The notes under the pieces were generated by a model. It saw only the letters and a program-made list of their open reading frames with translations. It ran no database searches and was not told the DNA's origin. 64,000 nucleotides of DNA from Massilia mucilaginosa (GTDB lineage: Bacteria > Pseudomonadota > Gammaproteobacteria > Burkholderiales > Burkholderiaceae_D). This document shows, one piece after another, positions 48,923 through 57,855 of this stretch. Within the stretch, counting starts at the first letter, position 1; each line of letters starts with the position of its first letter. Where the stretch lies: contig NZ_WHJH01000011.1 in NCBI RefSeq assembly GCF_011682145.1, positions 83,070 to 147,069 of the forward strand, in the 5' to 3' direction. The position numbers and the translations under genes are program-made.

Positions 48923-49200
48923 GTCAGAGCTCTGACTAGCAACGAAATTCATGCCGCGCTGTGCGCTGTCTGCTTCTCGCCACGGATTCGATGGCTGTGG
49001 ATGCTGGGGATCAGGATCGCCCGTCAGTTCGCTCGGTTCAGCAACTAATTGCTAGTCAGAGCTCTGACTAGCAACGAAATTCATACCGCGCTGTGGGCTG
49101 TCGGCTTCTCGCCACGGATTCGATGGCTGTGGATGCTGGAGACCAGGATCGACCGTCAGTTCGCTCGGTTCAGCAACTAATTGCTAGTCAGAGCTCTGAC
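48923..49200. repeat. Tandem MITE-like element, two 132-bp units
   Basis: Two units, 48923-49054 and 49055-49186, differ at about six positions (~95 percent identity). Each is bounded by the palindrome GTCAGAGCTCTGAC (48923-48936, 49055-49068, 49187-49200), extended to a perfect 22-bp palindrome at the middle junction. Unit ends read CTGACTAGCAA inward and TTGCTAGTCAG at the far side, so they are terminal inverted repeats of ~17 bp. No coding frame is evident inside, as expected for a non-autonomous element. The left edge CCGGGGTCAGAG is related to the CCGGTGTCAG repeat at 8.6 kb. Confidence 0.85.
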
Positions 49201-50119
49201 CCCGGTGTGGGGGTTGCGGCAGATAGCGGCGGGCACTGGTGACGATGTGCTCGGTCAGCGCGCGCGTAAATGGGGTGTCGATGTTCCAGGCGTGCCACGA
49301 TAGGGCCGTGCTCCACGTCCGCCCCGGTGACAGGTCGATCAGTTGGCCGGCGGCAATCAGACTGAGCGCGCTCAGCTCGGGCATCAGGCCGTACGCCACG
49401 CCGTGCAGGATGCAGTTTTCCATCGCCGCCGAGACCGGCATGGTGTGGTGCGGAAAAGCTACCTCGCCACCGAACTCCTGCGCCAGGAAGCGCGCCAGCT
49501 GCTTGCGCTCGCTGACCACCGCCGGCGCCAGCGCCACCGCCTCGGCAATAAAACCGTCGCCGAACCAGTGCCCCGCAAACGCGGGCGTGGCCACGCAGGT
49601 GTAACGCAACAAGCCCAGCGCCGTGGCGCTGGTGCCGACCGCCGCCTCACCACCAGCGCCAGCGCCACCGCTGCCATCGGCCTCGGCCACGCAGGCGAAC
49701 GCCGCGCCTTCGCGCACCAGCCGCAGCGCACGCTCGCCGTCGGCCAGTTCGATGTTGAACTGGCAGCGCGGCGGCGACAGCAGCGCCGGCAGCGCTTGCG
49801 CGAACCAGGTCGCCAGGCTGTCGGCGTCGAGCGCCAGGGCCAGCGTCGGCAGGCTGGTGTCACGCCCGAGGTCGATGTCGAGCGCCGCTTCCATCAGCTT
49901 CACATGGCGAAAATGCACCACCAGCCGCTGCCCCAGCCCGGTCGGCACCGAGGGCGCCCCGCGTACCACCAGCAGCCGCCCGCAACTGTCCTCAAGCGCC
50001 TTGATGCGTTGCGATACAGCCGATTGGCTGATTCCCAGCAGCAGCGCCGCCTTGTCGAAACTGCCGCTCGCCGCCACCGCGTCGAGTACGGCCAGGCCGC
50101 GATAGTCGAGATTGTTCAT
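49184..50119 (-). CDS. LysR-family regulator, ArgP/LysG type
   Basis: 311 residues. N-terminal winged helix: LAVLDAVAASGSFDKAALLLGISQSAVSQRIKALED, which has the ArgP/IciA/LysG flavour (LDYRGLAVLDAVAASGSF). The effector domain follows, with ALALDADSLATWFAQAL typical of ArgP-like proteins; a Gly/Ala-rich insert (GSGGAGAGGEAAVG) is unusual. ArgP/LysG members sense lysine or arginine and usually drive an adjacent lysE/argO exporter; here the divergent neighbour is a dehydrogenase, and no exporter is seen. The last ~8 codons and the stop lie within the palindrome of the MITE-like repeat. Start ATG 50119. Confidence 0.88.
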   Translation of the reverse strand: MNNLDYRGLAVLDAVAASGSFDKAALLLGISQSAVSQRIKALEDSCGRLLVVRGAPSVPTGLGQRLVVHFRHVKLMEAALDIDLGRDTSLPTLALALDADSLATWFAQALPALLSPPRCQFNIELADGERALRLVREGAAFACVAEADGSGGAGAGGEAAVGTSATALGLLRYTCVATPAFAGHWFGDGFIAEAVALAPAVVSERKQLARFLAQEFGGEVAFPHHTMPVSAAMENCILHGVAYGLMPELSALSLIAAGQLIDLSPGRTWSTALSWHAWNIDTPFTRALTEHIVTSARRYLPQPPHRGQSSD

Positions 50120-50146
50120 CAGCTAGGCTTATCCATGGTGAAATTG

Positions 50147-50161
50147 ATTAGCAATACTAAT
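50147..50161. promoter_or_regulatory. LysR-type operator (T-N11-A)
   Basis: ATTAG-CAATA-CTAAT is a perfect interrupted palindrome containing the T-N11-A core (TTAGCAATACTAA). It lies 28 bp upstream of the ArgP-like gene and ~130 bp upstream of the divergent dehydrogenase gene, as expected for an autoregulatory and activating LysR site. Confidence 0.6.
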
Positions 50162-50291
50162 ACGCTTCGCCTCATGCTGCCAACGCGCAACAGCCGCAGC
50201 CCACCGAAAACCGAAAATTGGCGTATCGTTGACGCCTGAAAACGGCACCCGCCCGCATCCTGTTGTCTGTCCAGTTGAAAAAGAGTCCGCC

Positions 50292-51734
50292 ATGAACAAG
50301 TTACACGTCGACGTCGCCGTCATCGGCACCGGAACCGCGGGCCTCGCCGCTTACCGCGCCGCCCGCGCCCAGGGGAAAACCGCGGTCGTCATCGAGAGCG
50401 GCCCCTACGGCACCACCTGCGCCCGCGTCGGCTGCATGCCCAGCAAGTTGCTGATCGCCGCCAGCGAGGCGGCCCACATGCTGGCGCTGGCGCCGCAATT
50501 CGGGGTCCACCCCGATGGCGTGCGCATCGATGGCAAGGCCGTGATGGCGCGCGTGCGCAGCGAACGCGACCGTTTCGTCGGCTTCGTGCTCGAGGGGGTG
50601 GATAACATCCCCGAGCAGGACAAGCTGCGCGGCCACGCCCGCTTCACCGGCCCGCAGTCGCTGCAGGTCGACCAGCACACCAGCATCGAGGCCTCGCGCG
50701 TGGTCATCGCCAGCGGTTCCACCCCGGTCATGCTGCCCCAGCTCAAGGAGGTGGGCAATCGCGTCATCGTCAGCGACGCTGTGTTCGACTGGACCGACCT
50801 GCCCGAGTCGGTGGCGGTGATCGGCACCGGCGTGATCGGCCTGGAATTGGGCCAGGCCCTGCATCGCCTGGGCGTGCGCGTGAGCGTGTTCGCGCGCGGC
50901 GGCAGCGTGGCCCAGCTGAGCGATCCGGAAGTGCTGCATGTGGCCGCCAAGGCCCTCGGGCGCGAGCTCGACCTGCGCTTCCAGCAACTGGTGGTCGGCG
51001 CCAGGCAGGAGCAGGACGACGTGGTCCTGACCACGCGCGACGCCGCCGGCGCCGAGCACACCGACCGCTTCGCGTATGTGCTGGTGGCGGCCGGGCGCAC
51101 GCCGAATGTGGACCGGATCGGTATCGAGAGCACCGGCCTGGCGCTGGACGAGCGCGGCATCCCGCTGTTCGACGCCACCACCATGCAGTGCGGCACCAGC
51201 CACATTTTCATCGCGGGCGACGCCAACAACGAGCGCCCGGTGCTGCCGGAAGCGGCCGATCACGGCAGGATCGCGGGCGACAACGCCGGCCGCTATCCCG
51301 ACGTGCGCCCCGGCCTGCGCCGCACGCCGCTGACCGTTGCCTTTACCGAGCCGCAGATTGCGACCCTGGGCGAGAGTTACAGGCAGTTGTGCGCGGAAGG
51401 CAAGCCCAAGTTTGCGGTCGGCAAGGTGTCGTTCGAGAACCAGGGCCGCAGCCGGGTGATGCTGCAGAACCACGGCATGCTGCGCGTGTACGGCGAATAC
51501 GGCACCGGGCGTTTTCTGGGCGCCGAGATGATCGGGCCGCGCGCGGAGAACCTGGGGCACCTGCTGGCCTGGGCCTGCCAGGCGCGCATGACGGTGGCGC
51601 AGATGCTGGACATGCCGTTCTACCATCCGGTGATCGAGGAGGGCGTGCGCACCGCGCTGCGCGATCTGGCGGCGGAGCTGGAAAAAGGCGCGCCCAAGTC
51701 GAGCAGCGCGCCGGATACGACGCCGGGGGTGTGA
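50292..51734 (+). CDS. Dihydrolipoyl dehydrogenase (Lpd3-like)
   Basis: 480 residues from ATG 50292, a class I pyridine nucleotide-disulfide oxidoreductase. FAD motif GTGTAGLAAYRAARAQG; redox cysteines in TTCARVGCMPSKLL; NAD motif IGTGVIGLELGQAL; FAD motif 2 HIFIAGDANN; C-terminal HPVIEEGVRTAL with the His-Glu base. The CARVGC spacing matches a subgroup (for example Pseudomonas Lpd3-like proteins) not encoded in 2-oxo-acid dehydrogenase operons. No E1/E2 gene is near. It could serve another lipoyl or disulfide substrate. Divergent from the ArgP-like regulator, which probably controls it. Confidence 0.88.
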   Translation: MNKLHVDVAVIGTGTAGLAAYRAARAQGKTAVVIESGPYGTTCARVGCMPSKLLIAASEAAHMLALAPQFGVHPDGVRIDGKAVMARVRSERDRFVGFVLEGVDNIPEQDKLRGHARFTGPQSLQVDQHTSIEASRVVIASGSTPVMLPQLKEVGNRVIVSDAVFDWTDLPESVAVIGTGVIGLELGQALHRLGVRVSVFARGGSVAQLSDPEVLHVAAKALGRELDLRFQQLVVGARQEQDDVVLTTRDAAGAEHTDRFAYVLVAAGRTPNVDRIGIESTGLALDERGIPLFDATTMQCGTSHIFIAGDANNERPVLPEAADHGRIAGDNAGRYPDVRPGLRRTPLTVAFTEPQIATLGESYRQLCAEGKPKFAVGKVSFENQGRSRVMLQNHGMLRVYGEYGTGRFLGAEMIGPRAENLGHLLAWACQARMTVAQMLDMPFYHPVIEEGVRTALRDLAAELEKGAPKSSSAPDTTPGV

Positions 51735-51773
51735 GCGGCCGGGCGTGGCAGGCGGGCCGCGCCCGACAGGCTG

Positions 51774-52259
51774 CTAGTTCAAATAACTCGCATCGAGCCG
51801 ACCCGCCCCCGCCATCTCGCGCACGATCCGGATCGTGTCGATATCGGCCTCCTGGTACGCCGATTTCTTGTACTCGTCATACATGGCATTGACCTTGTCG
51901 GTCTCGGCGTCATGCCCGTCGTCGTACTTGAAGCGCACGAACATGGTGTGCTCGGCCGGCGTCTCGATGGTCACGGTCAGGCTTGAGGCGGCGATTTCGC
52001 CCTGTTCCGGCACCTCGTAGCGCACTTCCTGCAGCGGCGTGAGCAGCACGCGGTCGACCACCACCAGCTCGCCGAAACGCCGGCTGCGCCGGAAACTGCC
52101 GCTCTCGCGCTCGTCGATCGTGCACTCGTCCAGATGCGGCACGAACAGCTTGGGCGATTCGGCGCACAGCACCAGTCCGCGCCACAGCTGCTCGCGCGTG
52201 AGGGTGTCGATCAGCGGATTCAAGGGATCGTTAATTTCAATCAAATGTTCAAATTTCAT
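51774..52259 (-). CDS. SRPBCC-fold protein (DUF1857/AtaL-like)
   Basis: 161 residues, MKFEHLIEINDPLNPLIDTLTREQLWRGL at the N-terminus, and a hydrophobic-cavity SRPBCC fold with VRYEVPEQGEIAASSLTVTIETP. It resembles DUF1857/AtaL-like proteins, which are found next to varied metabolic genes without an assigned ligand. Convergent with the dehydrogenase gene. The ATG at 52259 has no strong ribosome-binding site; the context offers no partner. Confidence 0.75.
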   Translation of the reverse strand: MKFEHLIEINDPLNPLIDTLTREQLWRGLVLCAESPKLFVPHLDECTIDERESGSFRRSRRFGELVVVDRVLLTPLQEVRYEVPEQGEIAASSLTVTIETPAEHTMFVRFKYDDGHDAETDKVNAMYDEYKKSAYQEADIDTIRIVREMAGAGRLDASYLN

Positions 52260-52403
52260 GGTGCTCTGACTCGTCGGTGAAGGGCATGGCAGCCCGGAAT
52301 AGTGCGATGGTAACGCAAGCGATCTGTGCGCGCTGAAAAGTGACTTGCGGATACACTGTTATCGAGCAGACAACCGGTCTGCACCACCAGCGAAGAACAC
52401 AGC

Positions 52404-52940
52404 ATGAGGACCACCCGCAAAGATTACCTGGCGCACATCGAAGAACTGCAAAAACGCAGCGACGACACCGTGGCCAAGCACATCGCCGAACGGCGCGCGC
52501 TCACCCCCAGCCAGCCCGACCCGGAAGACGATCCCACCTTCGGCCAGCGCGCGGCCGACGCCGTGGCCCGCTTCGGCGGCTCGTGGACCTTCATCATGCT
52601 GTTCGCGCTGGTGCTGGTGTGCTGGGTGGTGCTCAATTCCTTCCTGCTCGCGCGCGGCGGCGCCAAGCCCTTCGATCCCTATCCCTACATCCTGCTCAAC
52701 CTGTTCCTGTCGATGCTGGCCTCGATCCAGGCGCCGGTGATCCTGATGTCGCAGAACCGCCAGGGCGAAATCGACCGCCTCAACGCGCAAAACGATTACG
52801 AGATCAACCTCAAGGCCGAGCTGGAAATCATGGCCCTGCACGAAAAGATGGATGCCTTCAAGCAGCAACTGCTCGACATGCAGCATGAACAGCTGCGCCT
52901 GCTCAAGGTCTTGTGCGAGGACAACAAGGCAGCGACCTGA
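52404..52940 (+). CDS. DUF1003 family membrane protein
   Basis: 178 residues. Two transmembrane helices, SWTFIMLFALVLVCWVVLNSFLL and PYILLNLFLSMLASIQAPVILMSQNRQ, sit between a charged N-terminus and a C-terminal coiled coil (EIDRLNAQNDYEINLKAELEIMALHEKMD). The PYPYILLNLFLSMLASIQAPVI part is the core of DUF1003. Function unknown. It ends 2 bp from the convergent LysR gene. Confidence 0.85.
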   Translation: MRTTRKDYLAHIEELQKRSDDTVAKHIAERRALTPSQPDPEDDPTFGQRAADAVARFGGSWTFIMLFALVLVCWVVLNSFLLARGGAKPFDPYPYILLNLFLSMLASIQAPVILMSQNRQGEIDRLNAQNDYEINLKAELEIMALHEKMDAFKQQLLDMQHEQLRLLKVLCEDNKAAT

Positions 52941-52942
52941 GC

Positions 52943-53863
52943 TTAGTTGCCGATCCCGGGCAAGCCCTCGTCCCAATACGGCGCCGGCCCGAAGCGGGCG
53001 GCAAAGTAATCGATGAACACCTGCGTCTTGGGCGGCAAGAAATTGCGGTTCAGGTACTGGGCCGACACCACCGAGTTCAAGGCCATCGGATAGGCCGCCA
53101 GCAGCGGCACCAGCGCGCCGCTCTTGAGCTGCTGATACACCGCCCAGGTCGATTGCAGCGCGATTCCCAGTCCCGCCATGGCGGCATCGCGCATCGCTTC
53201 GCCGTTATCGCTGCGCATCCGCCCGCCCACCCGCACGCTGATCAGGCTGCCGTCCGGGTCCCTGAAATTCCATGGATTGACGCCTTCCAGCACCAGGCAC
53301 TGGTGCCCGGCCAGTTCCTGCGGCCGCTGCGGCGTGCCGTGCCGCGCCAGATAGGCGGGCGAGGCCACCAGCAGCAGGCGGCTGGGCGCCAGCACGCGCG
53401 CGATCAGGGCCGAGTCGTGCAGCGGGCCGTTGCGGATGGTCACGTCGATGCCGTTGGCGGCCAGGTCGATCACCCGGTCCGACAGGCGCAGGTCGAGTTG
53501 CAGGCCCGGATAGCGTTCCAGAAATTGCGGCAGCCACGGCATCAGATGCAGGCGCCCGAACGAGACCGAGGCCGCCACCCGCAGCAAGCCCTGCGGCTCG
53601 CGCCCGCTGCCGACCGAGGCGCGCGCCTGCTCGGCGGCGTCGAGCAGGGCCACGGCGCGCTCGAGAAAGGCTTCGCCATCCTGGGACAGGGCGATCTGGC
53701 GCGTGGTCCGGTGCAGCAGGCGCGCGCCCAGTTGGCGTTCGAGCTGGGCCATGCGCGCGCTCGACGCCGCCGGCGACAGCCCGAACTCGCGCCCGGCCGC
53801 CGACAGGTTGTGGGTGGCGCAGACCCGCACGAACAGCGCCACATCGGTCAGGTCGAGGTTCAT
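52943..53863 (-). CDS. LysR-family transcriptional regulator
   Basis: 306 residues. HTH: DVALFVRVCATHNLSAAGREFGLSPAASSARMAQLERQLGARLLHRTTRQIALSQDGEAFLERA. The effector domain (from about residue 90) contains GLLRVAASVSFGRLHLMPWLPQFLERYPGLQLDLRLSDRVIDLAANGIDVTIR, typical of the group that controls an adjacent oxidoreductase gene. It is divergent from the alcohol-dehydrogenase-like gene at 53964, which is the likely target. Confidence 0.88.
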   Translation of the reverse strand: MNLDLTDVALFVRVCATHNLSAAGREFGLSPAASSARMAQLERQLGARLLHRTTRQIALSQDGEAFLERAVALLDAAEQARASVGSGREPQGLLRVAASVSFGRLHLMPWLPQFLERYPGLQLDLRLSDRVIDLAANGIDVTIRNGPLHDSALIARVLAPSRLLLVASPAYLARHGTPQRPQELAGHQCLVLEGVNPWNFRDPDGSLISVRVGGRMRSDNGEAMRDAAMAGLGIALQSTWAVYQQLKSGALVPLLAAYPMALNSVVSAQYLNRNFLPPKTQVFIDYFAARFGPAPYWDEGLPGIGN

Positions 53864-53963
53864 TGTTCTGTATTGGTGAAGAGATATTCAATCATTATGC
53901 CAATTATCAATCGAATCGGCGCGGTCTACACTGGCTCTTCCAGCAACCAGACAAGGAAACAAC

Positions 53964-54956
53964 ATGAAAGCCATTGCCGTCATTAACGGAGCCCTGCACG
54001 ATGTCAACCTGCCCGAGCCGCAGCCGCAAGGGCGCGACCTGGTGGTCAAGGTCGAGGCGATTTCGGTCAATCCGGTCGACTACAAGCAGCGCAAGGCGGC
54101 CGACCACGATGGCGAGCCGCACCTGGTCGGCTGGGACGTGGCCGGCACCGTCAGCGCCGTGGGGCCGCAGGCCAGCCTGTTCAAGGTGGGCGATGCGGTC
54201 TACTACGCGGGCAGCGTGGTGCGTCCGGGCGCCAACAGCGAGTTCCATGCGGTCGACGAGCGCATCGTCGGGCGCAAACCGGCCAGCCTGGACGCCGCGC
54301 AGGCCGCCGCGCTGCCGCTGACCAGCATCACCGCGTGGGAAGCGCTGTTCGAGCGCCTGGGCGTCTCGCGCAGCGGGGCCGACGCGGGCAAGTCGGTCCT
54401 GATCATCGGCGGCGCCGGCGGGGTCGGTTCGATGGCGATCCAGCTGGCCAAAAAACTGGCGCGCCTGACCGTGGTGGCGAGCGCCTCGCGCCCGGCTTCA
54501 GGCGCGTGGTGCAAGGCGCTCGGCGCCGACCATGTGATCGACCACCTGGGCGACATGCCGGCCCAGCTGGCCGCGCTGGGCCTGGCGCAAGTCGACTATA
54601 TTTTGTGCCTGAACGATATCGACCTGCATTTCGCGGCCATGGCCACGGCCATCGCGCCGCAGGGCAAGATCTGCGCGATCGTGCGCAATGAGCGGCCGCT
54701 GCCGATGGACCTGGTGTTCGCCAAGAGCGTGACCGTGGTGTTCGAGATGATGTTTACGCGCTCGATGTTCGGCACGCCCGACATGATCGAGCAGCACAAC
54801 TTGCTGGACGAGGTGGCGGCCCTGGTCGACGCGGGCGTGCTGAAAACCACGGTCGGGGAGAGCGGCGGCAGGATCGACGCGGCCAACCTGGCGCGCGCCC
54901 ACGCGGCGCTGGAGGCGGGACGCACGATCGGGAAGATTGTGCTGTCGGGGTTTTAA
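53964..54956 (+). CDS. Zinc-type alcohol dehydrogenase-like (MDR superfamily)
   Basis: 330 residues, medium-chain dehydrogenase/reductase of the quinone-oxidoreductase/zinc-type ADH-like group. N-terminal GroES-like domain with VEAISVNPVDYKQR and VGWDVAGTVSAVGPQ; nucleotide-binding motif VLIIGGAGGVGSMAIQLAKKL in the Rossmann half. The catalytic-zinc Cys is not obvious, so it is probably NADPH-dependent and zinc-free. ATG 53964 with AAGGAAAC upstream. Divergent from its likely LysR regulator. Confidence 0.85.
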   Translation: MKAIAVINGALHDVNLPEPQPQGRDLVVKVEAISVNPVDYKQRKAADHDGEPHLVGWDVAGTVSAVGPQASLFKVGDAVYYAGSVVRPGANSEFHAVDERIVGRKPASLDAAQAAALPLTSITAWEALFERLGVSRSGADAGKSVLIIGGAGGVGSMAIQLAKKLARLTVVASASRPASGAWCKALGADHVIDHLGDMPAQLAALGLAQVDYILCLNDIDLHFAAMATAIAPQGKICAIVRNERPLPMDLVFAKSVTVVFEMMFTRSMFGTPDMIEQHNLLDEVAALVDAGVLKTTVGESGGRIDAANLARAHAALEAGRTIGKIVLSGF

Positions 54957-55050
54957 GCAGGCCGGGGCCGATGGCGCCCGGGCGCGGGCGCAAACGGCGC
55001 CGGGCGTACGTTACAATGCCTGGTCGTCCCCCACCAGATTGCCCCGCCCG

Positions 55051-57111
55051 ATGTCCACCACCCCCAGTTTCGGCCTGAACGTTCCGCAGAGCGAAGCGGT
55101 CATGTACCTCGACGGTCCCTGCCTGGTACTGGCCGGCGCCGGTTCGGGCAAGACGCGCGTCATCACCCAGAAGATCGCGCACCTGATCGAGGACCGCGGC
55201 TACGATCCGCGCACCATCGCCGCCCTGACCTTCACCAACAAGGCCGCGCTGGAAATGCAGGAACGCATCGCCAAGCTGCTCAAGCAGCCGCGCCAGGCCA
55301 AGCAGCTCACCGTCTCCACCTTCCACTCCCTGGGCGTGAAGATCCTGCGCCAGGAAGCGGCCGGGGTGGGCCTGAAGGACCGCTTTTCGATCATGGACAG
55401 CGACGACTGCTTCGGCCTGGTCCAGGACTTGGCGATCACCACCGACAAGCAACTGATCCGCAGCATCCAGAATTCCATTTCGCTGTGGAAAAACGCCCTG
55501 GTCGACCCGGAAGACGCGGTCAAGCACGCCAAGGATGAAGACGAAGCCCAGGCCGCGCGCGTGTTCCGCAGCTATGTGGCCACCCTGGCGGCTTACCAGG
55601 CGGTCGACTTCGACGACCTGATCCGCCTGCCGGTGGAATTGTTCCGCAACAACGATCCGATCCGCGACAAATGGCAGCGCCGCCTGCGCTACCTGCTCAT
55701 GGACGAGTATCAGGACACCAACACCTGCCAGTACGAACTGGTCAAGCTGCTGGTCACCGGGATCGGCAAGAAGCCGATGTTTACCGCCGTCGGCGACGAC
55801 GACCAGGCCATCTACGCCTGGCGCGGCGCGTCGGTGGAAAACCTGAAAACCCTGGGCGACGATTTCCCGGACTTGCGCGTCATCAAGCTCGAACAGAATT
55901 ACCGTTCCACCACGCGCATCTTGCAGGCGGCCAACGCGGTCATCTCGAACAATCCCAAGCTGTTCGAAAAAGCCCTGTGGTCCGAGCACGGCCTGGGCGA
56001 GCCGATCACCGTGCTGGGCATGCAGACCGACGACCAGGAAGCCGAGCAGGTGGCGATCATGATCTCAAGCGACCGCTTCCAGCGCAAGAACAAGTGGTCC
56101 GATTACGCCATTTTGTATCGAGGCAACCACCAGGCGCGCGTGATCGAGCAATGCCTGCGCAAGGAGCGCATTCCGTACACGATTTCGGGCGGCCAGAGTT
56201 TTTTCGACAAGGCTGAAATCAAGGACATCATCAGCTACCTGCGCCTGATCGCCAACGATGGCGACGACCCGGCCTTCATCCGCGCCGTCACCACGCCCAA
56301 GCGCGGGGTCGGCATGGCCACCCTGGAAGTGCTGGGCGCGTTTTCCAAGCAGTGGAACTGTTCGCTGTTCGAGGCCACCTTCAAGGGCGGCATCGAAGCG
56401 AAGTTGCCGGACCGTCAGCTGTTGCCCTTGCGATCCTTTTGCAACTTCATCAACCAGCTCGAAGCGCGCGCCAGCCGCCCGGGTCCGTCCGGCAGCGGCG
56501 CGAACGCGGCCGCCGTGCTCGACGACATGATGAAAGAGATCGCCTACGAGAGCTATCTGTACGATACCTTCGACGACCGCGCCGCGCAAAGCAAGTGGCA
56601 GAACGTGCTCGAATTTACCAACTGGCTCAAGGAGCGCGGCTGCGGCGGCAAGGATAAATCGGGCGACGAAAAGAACCTGCTGGAACTGACCCAGATGGTG
56701 GCCTTGATGAGCATGCTGGAAGGCAAGGACGAGGAGCCGGACGCGGTGCGCATGTCGACCCTGCACGCGTCCAAGGGACTGGAGTTTCCGCACGTCTTCC
56801 TGGTCGGCGTGGAAGAGGGCATCCTGCCGCACAAGGGCGATCCGGACGCGTCGGTGGAAACCATCGGCGCGCGCATCCAGGAAGAGCGGCGCCTGATGTA
56901 TGTGGGCATCACGCGCGCCCAGCGCACCTTGTACATTACCTGGTGCAAGAAGCGCAAGCGCGCCGGCGAACAGGTGCATTGCGACGTCTCGCGTTTCATC
57001 AAGGAAATGGCGCTCGACGTCGGCGACGCCCCGCCCACCGAGGCCGAAACGATGTCGCCCAAGGACCGCCTGGCCAGCCTGAAGGCCCTGCTTGCAACAC
57101 CCAAAAGTTAA
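55051..57111 (+). CDS. rep: ATP-dependent DNA helicase Rep (UvrD/Rep family)
   Basis: 686 residues from ATG 55051. An SF1A helicase: NVPQSEAVMYLDGPCLVLAGAGSGKTRVIT (Walker A), FTNKAALEMQERI, TFHSLGVKILRQEA, LLMDEYQDTNTCQYELVKLL (motif II), VGDDDQAIYAWRGA (motif III), LEQNYRST, RMSTLHASKGLEFPHVF (motif V) and ERRLMYVGITRAQRTLYITW (motif VI). The C-terminus (SPKDRLASLKALLATPKS) matches Rep more closely than UvrD or PcrA. It is a 3'-5' translocase that clears the path of replication forks. It is far from its usual partners and stands alone. Confidence 0.92.
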   Translation: MSTTPSFGLNVPQSEAVMYLDGPCLVLAGAGSGKTRVITQKIAHLIEDRGYDPRTIAALTFTNKAALEMQERIAKLLKQPRQAKQLTVSTFHSLGVKILRQEAAGVGLKDRFSIMDSDDCFGLVQDLAITTDKQLIRSIQNSISLWKNALVDPEDAVKHAKDEDEAQAARVFRSYVATLAAYQAVDFDDLIRLPVELFRNNDPIRDKWQRRLRYLLMDEYQDTNTCQYELVKLLVTGIGKKPMFTAVGDDDQAIYAWRGASVENLKTLGDDFPDLRVIKLEQNYRSTTRILQAANAVISNNPKLFEKALWSEHGLGEPITVLGMQTDDQEAEQVAIMISSDRFQRKNKWSDYAILYRGNHQARVIEQCLRKERIPYTISGGQSFFDKAEIKDIISYLRLIANDGDDPAFIRAVTTPKRGVGMATLEVLGAFSKQWNCSLFEATFKGGIEAKLPDRQLLPLRSFCNFINQLEARASRPGPSGSGANAAAVLDDMMKEIAYESYLYDTFDDRAAQSKWQNVLEFTNWLKERGCGGKDKSGDEKNLLELTQMVALMSMLEGKDEEPDAVRMSTLHASKGLEFPHVFLVGVEEGILPHKGDPDASVETIGARIQEERRLMYVGITRAQRTLYITWCKKRKRAGEQVHCDVSRFIKEMALDVGDAPPTEAETMSPKDRLASLKALLATPKS

Positions 57112-57150
57112 CACTCGGCAGCACCTCACAGAAGTGCTAGGATGGAGCGG

Positions 57151-57189
57151 CGCGTCGCCTTGGCGCGCCGCCTTGGCGCGTCGCCGTGG
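57151..57189. repeat. 13-bp tandem repeat before the Cache-like gene
   Basis: Three head-to-tail units, CGCGTCGCCTTGG, CGCGCCGCCTTGG and CGCGTCGCCGTGG, end 25 bp before ATG 57214. They may form slippage-prone hairpins in the 5' UTR. Confidence 0.75.
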
Positions 57190-57213
57190 CGCGCTTCGCC
57201 GAAGGGAGTTTCC

Positions 57214-57687
57214 ATGTTGACATTCACTGTCGTGCCGCGCCGTGCTATCGCCGGCGCCATGCTGTCCCTGTGCGTCGCGCTGCCTGCCAGCGCCGATGAA
57301 TTCGCCACCAAACCCGAAGCCGAAGCCATGGTCAAGAAAACCATCGTTTTCATGAAGGCGAACGGCAAGGACAAGACCTACAGCGAGATCAACCGCAAGG
57401 ATGGTCCCTTCACCGACCGCGACCTGTACATGGTGGCCTACGGCTTCGACGGCGTGGTGCGCGCGCATGGTGCCAATCCGAAAATGTTGAACAAGAATCT
57501 GATGGAGTTGAAGGACATCGACGGCAAGGCTTTCGTGAAAGAACGGGTCGAGATGGCAAAAAAGAATCCTTCTTTTTGGCAAGAATATAAGTTCACCAAT
57601 CCCGTCAGCGGTAAGATTGAACCAAAGGCAATGTATTGCCAGCCAAGCGAGGATGTCATCATCTGCGGTGGTGTTTATTTGCGATAA
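57214..57687 (+). CDS. Secreted single-Cache-like protein
   Basis: 157 residues from ATG 57214 (GGGAG at ideal distance). A Sec signal peptide, MLTFTVVPRRAIAGAMLSLCVALPASA, precedes a domain with AEAMVKKTIVFMKANGKDKTYSEINRKDGPFTDRDLYMVAYGFDGVVRAHGANPKMLNKNLMEL, which is the sCache_2/SMP_2 pattern used in chemoreceptors and kinases, but here free in the periplasm. Two Cys (MYCQPSEDVIIC) lie near the end. It is followed by the first metalloprotease promoter and is probably a separate transcript. Confidence 0.8.
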   Translation: MLTFTVVPRRAIAGAMLSLCVALPASADEFATKPEAEAMVKKTIVFMKANGKDKTYSEINRKDGPFTDRDLYMVAYGFDGVVRAHGANPKMLNKNLMELKDIDGKAFVKERVEMAKKNPSFWQEYKFTNPVSGKIEPKAMYCQPSEDVIICGGVYLR

Positions 57688-57712
57688 ATTGCACGCACGA
57701 TTCAGATTTTGT

Positions 57713-57741
57713 TTGACTGCAACTTGCGACTTTGAAATACT
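57713..57741 (+). promoter_or_regulatory. Promoter of first metalloprotease
   Basis: TTGACT (57713-57718) and AATACT (57736-57741) with exactly 17 bp between them. The same hexamer pair with the same spacing precedes the second protease gene, and both are followed by ACTTTCCAAATC (57770-57781 here), so this is a conserved promoter and 5' UTR. Confidence 0.75.
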
Positions 57742-57855
57742 GAATTCACCGCTGGCGCATGCGCCCGCCACTTTCCAAATCCGCCTGCCGGCGCCTTGCG
57801 CGGCGCTGGTTGCGCGTCATTTGGACCCCATCACTTCCAATGACGAGCAGACAGC

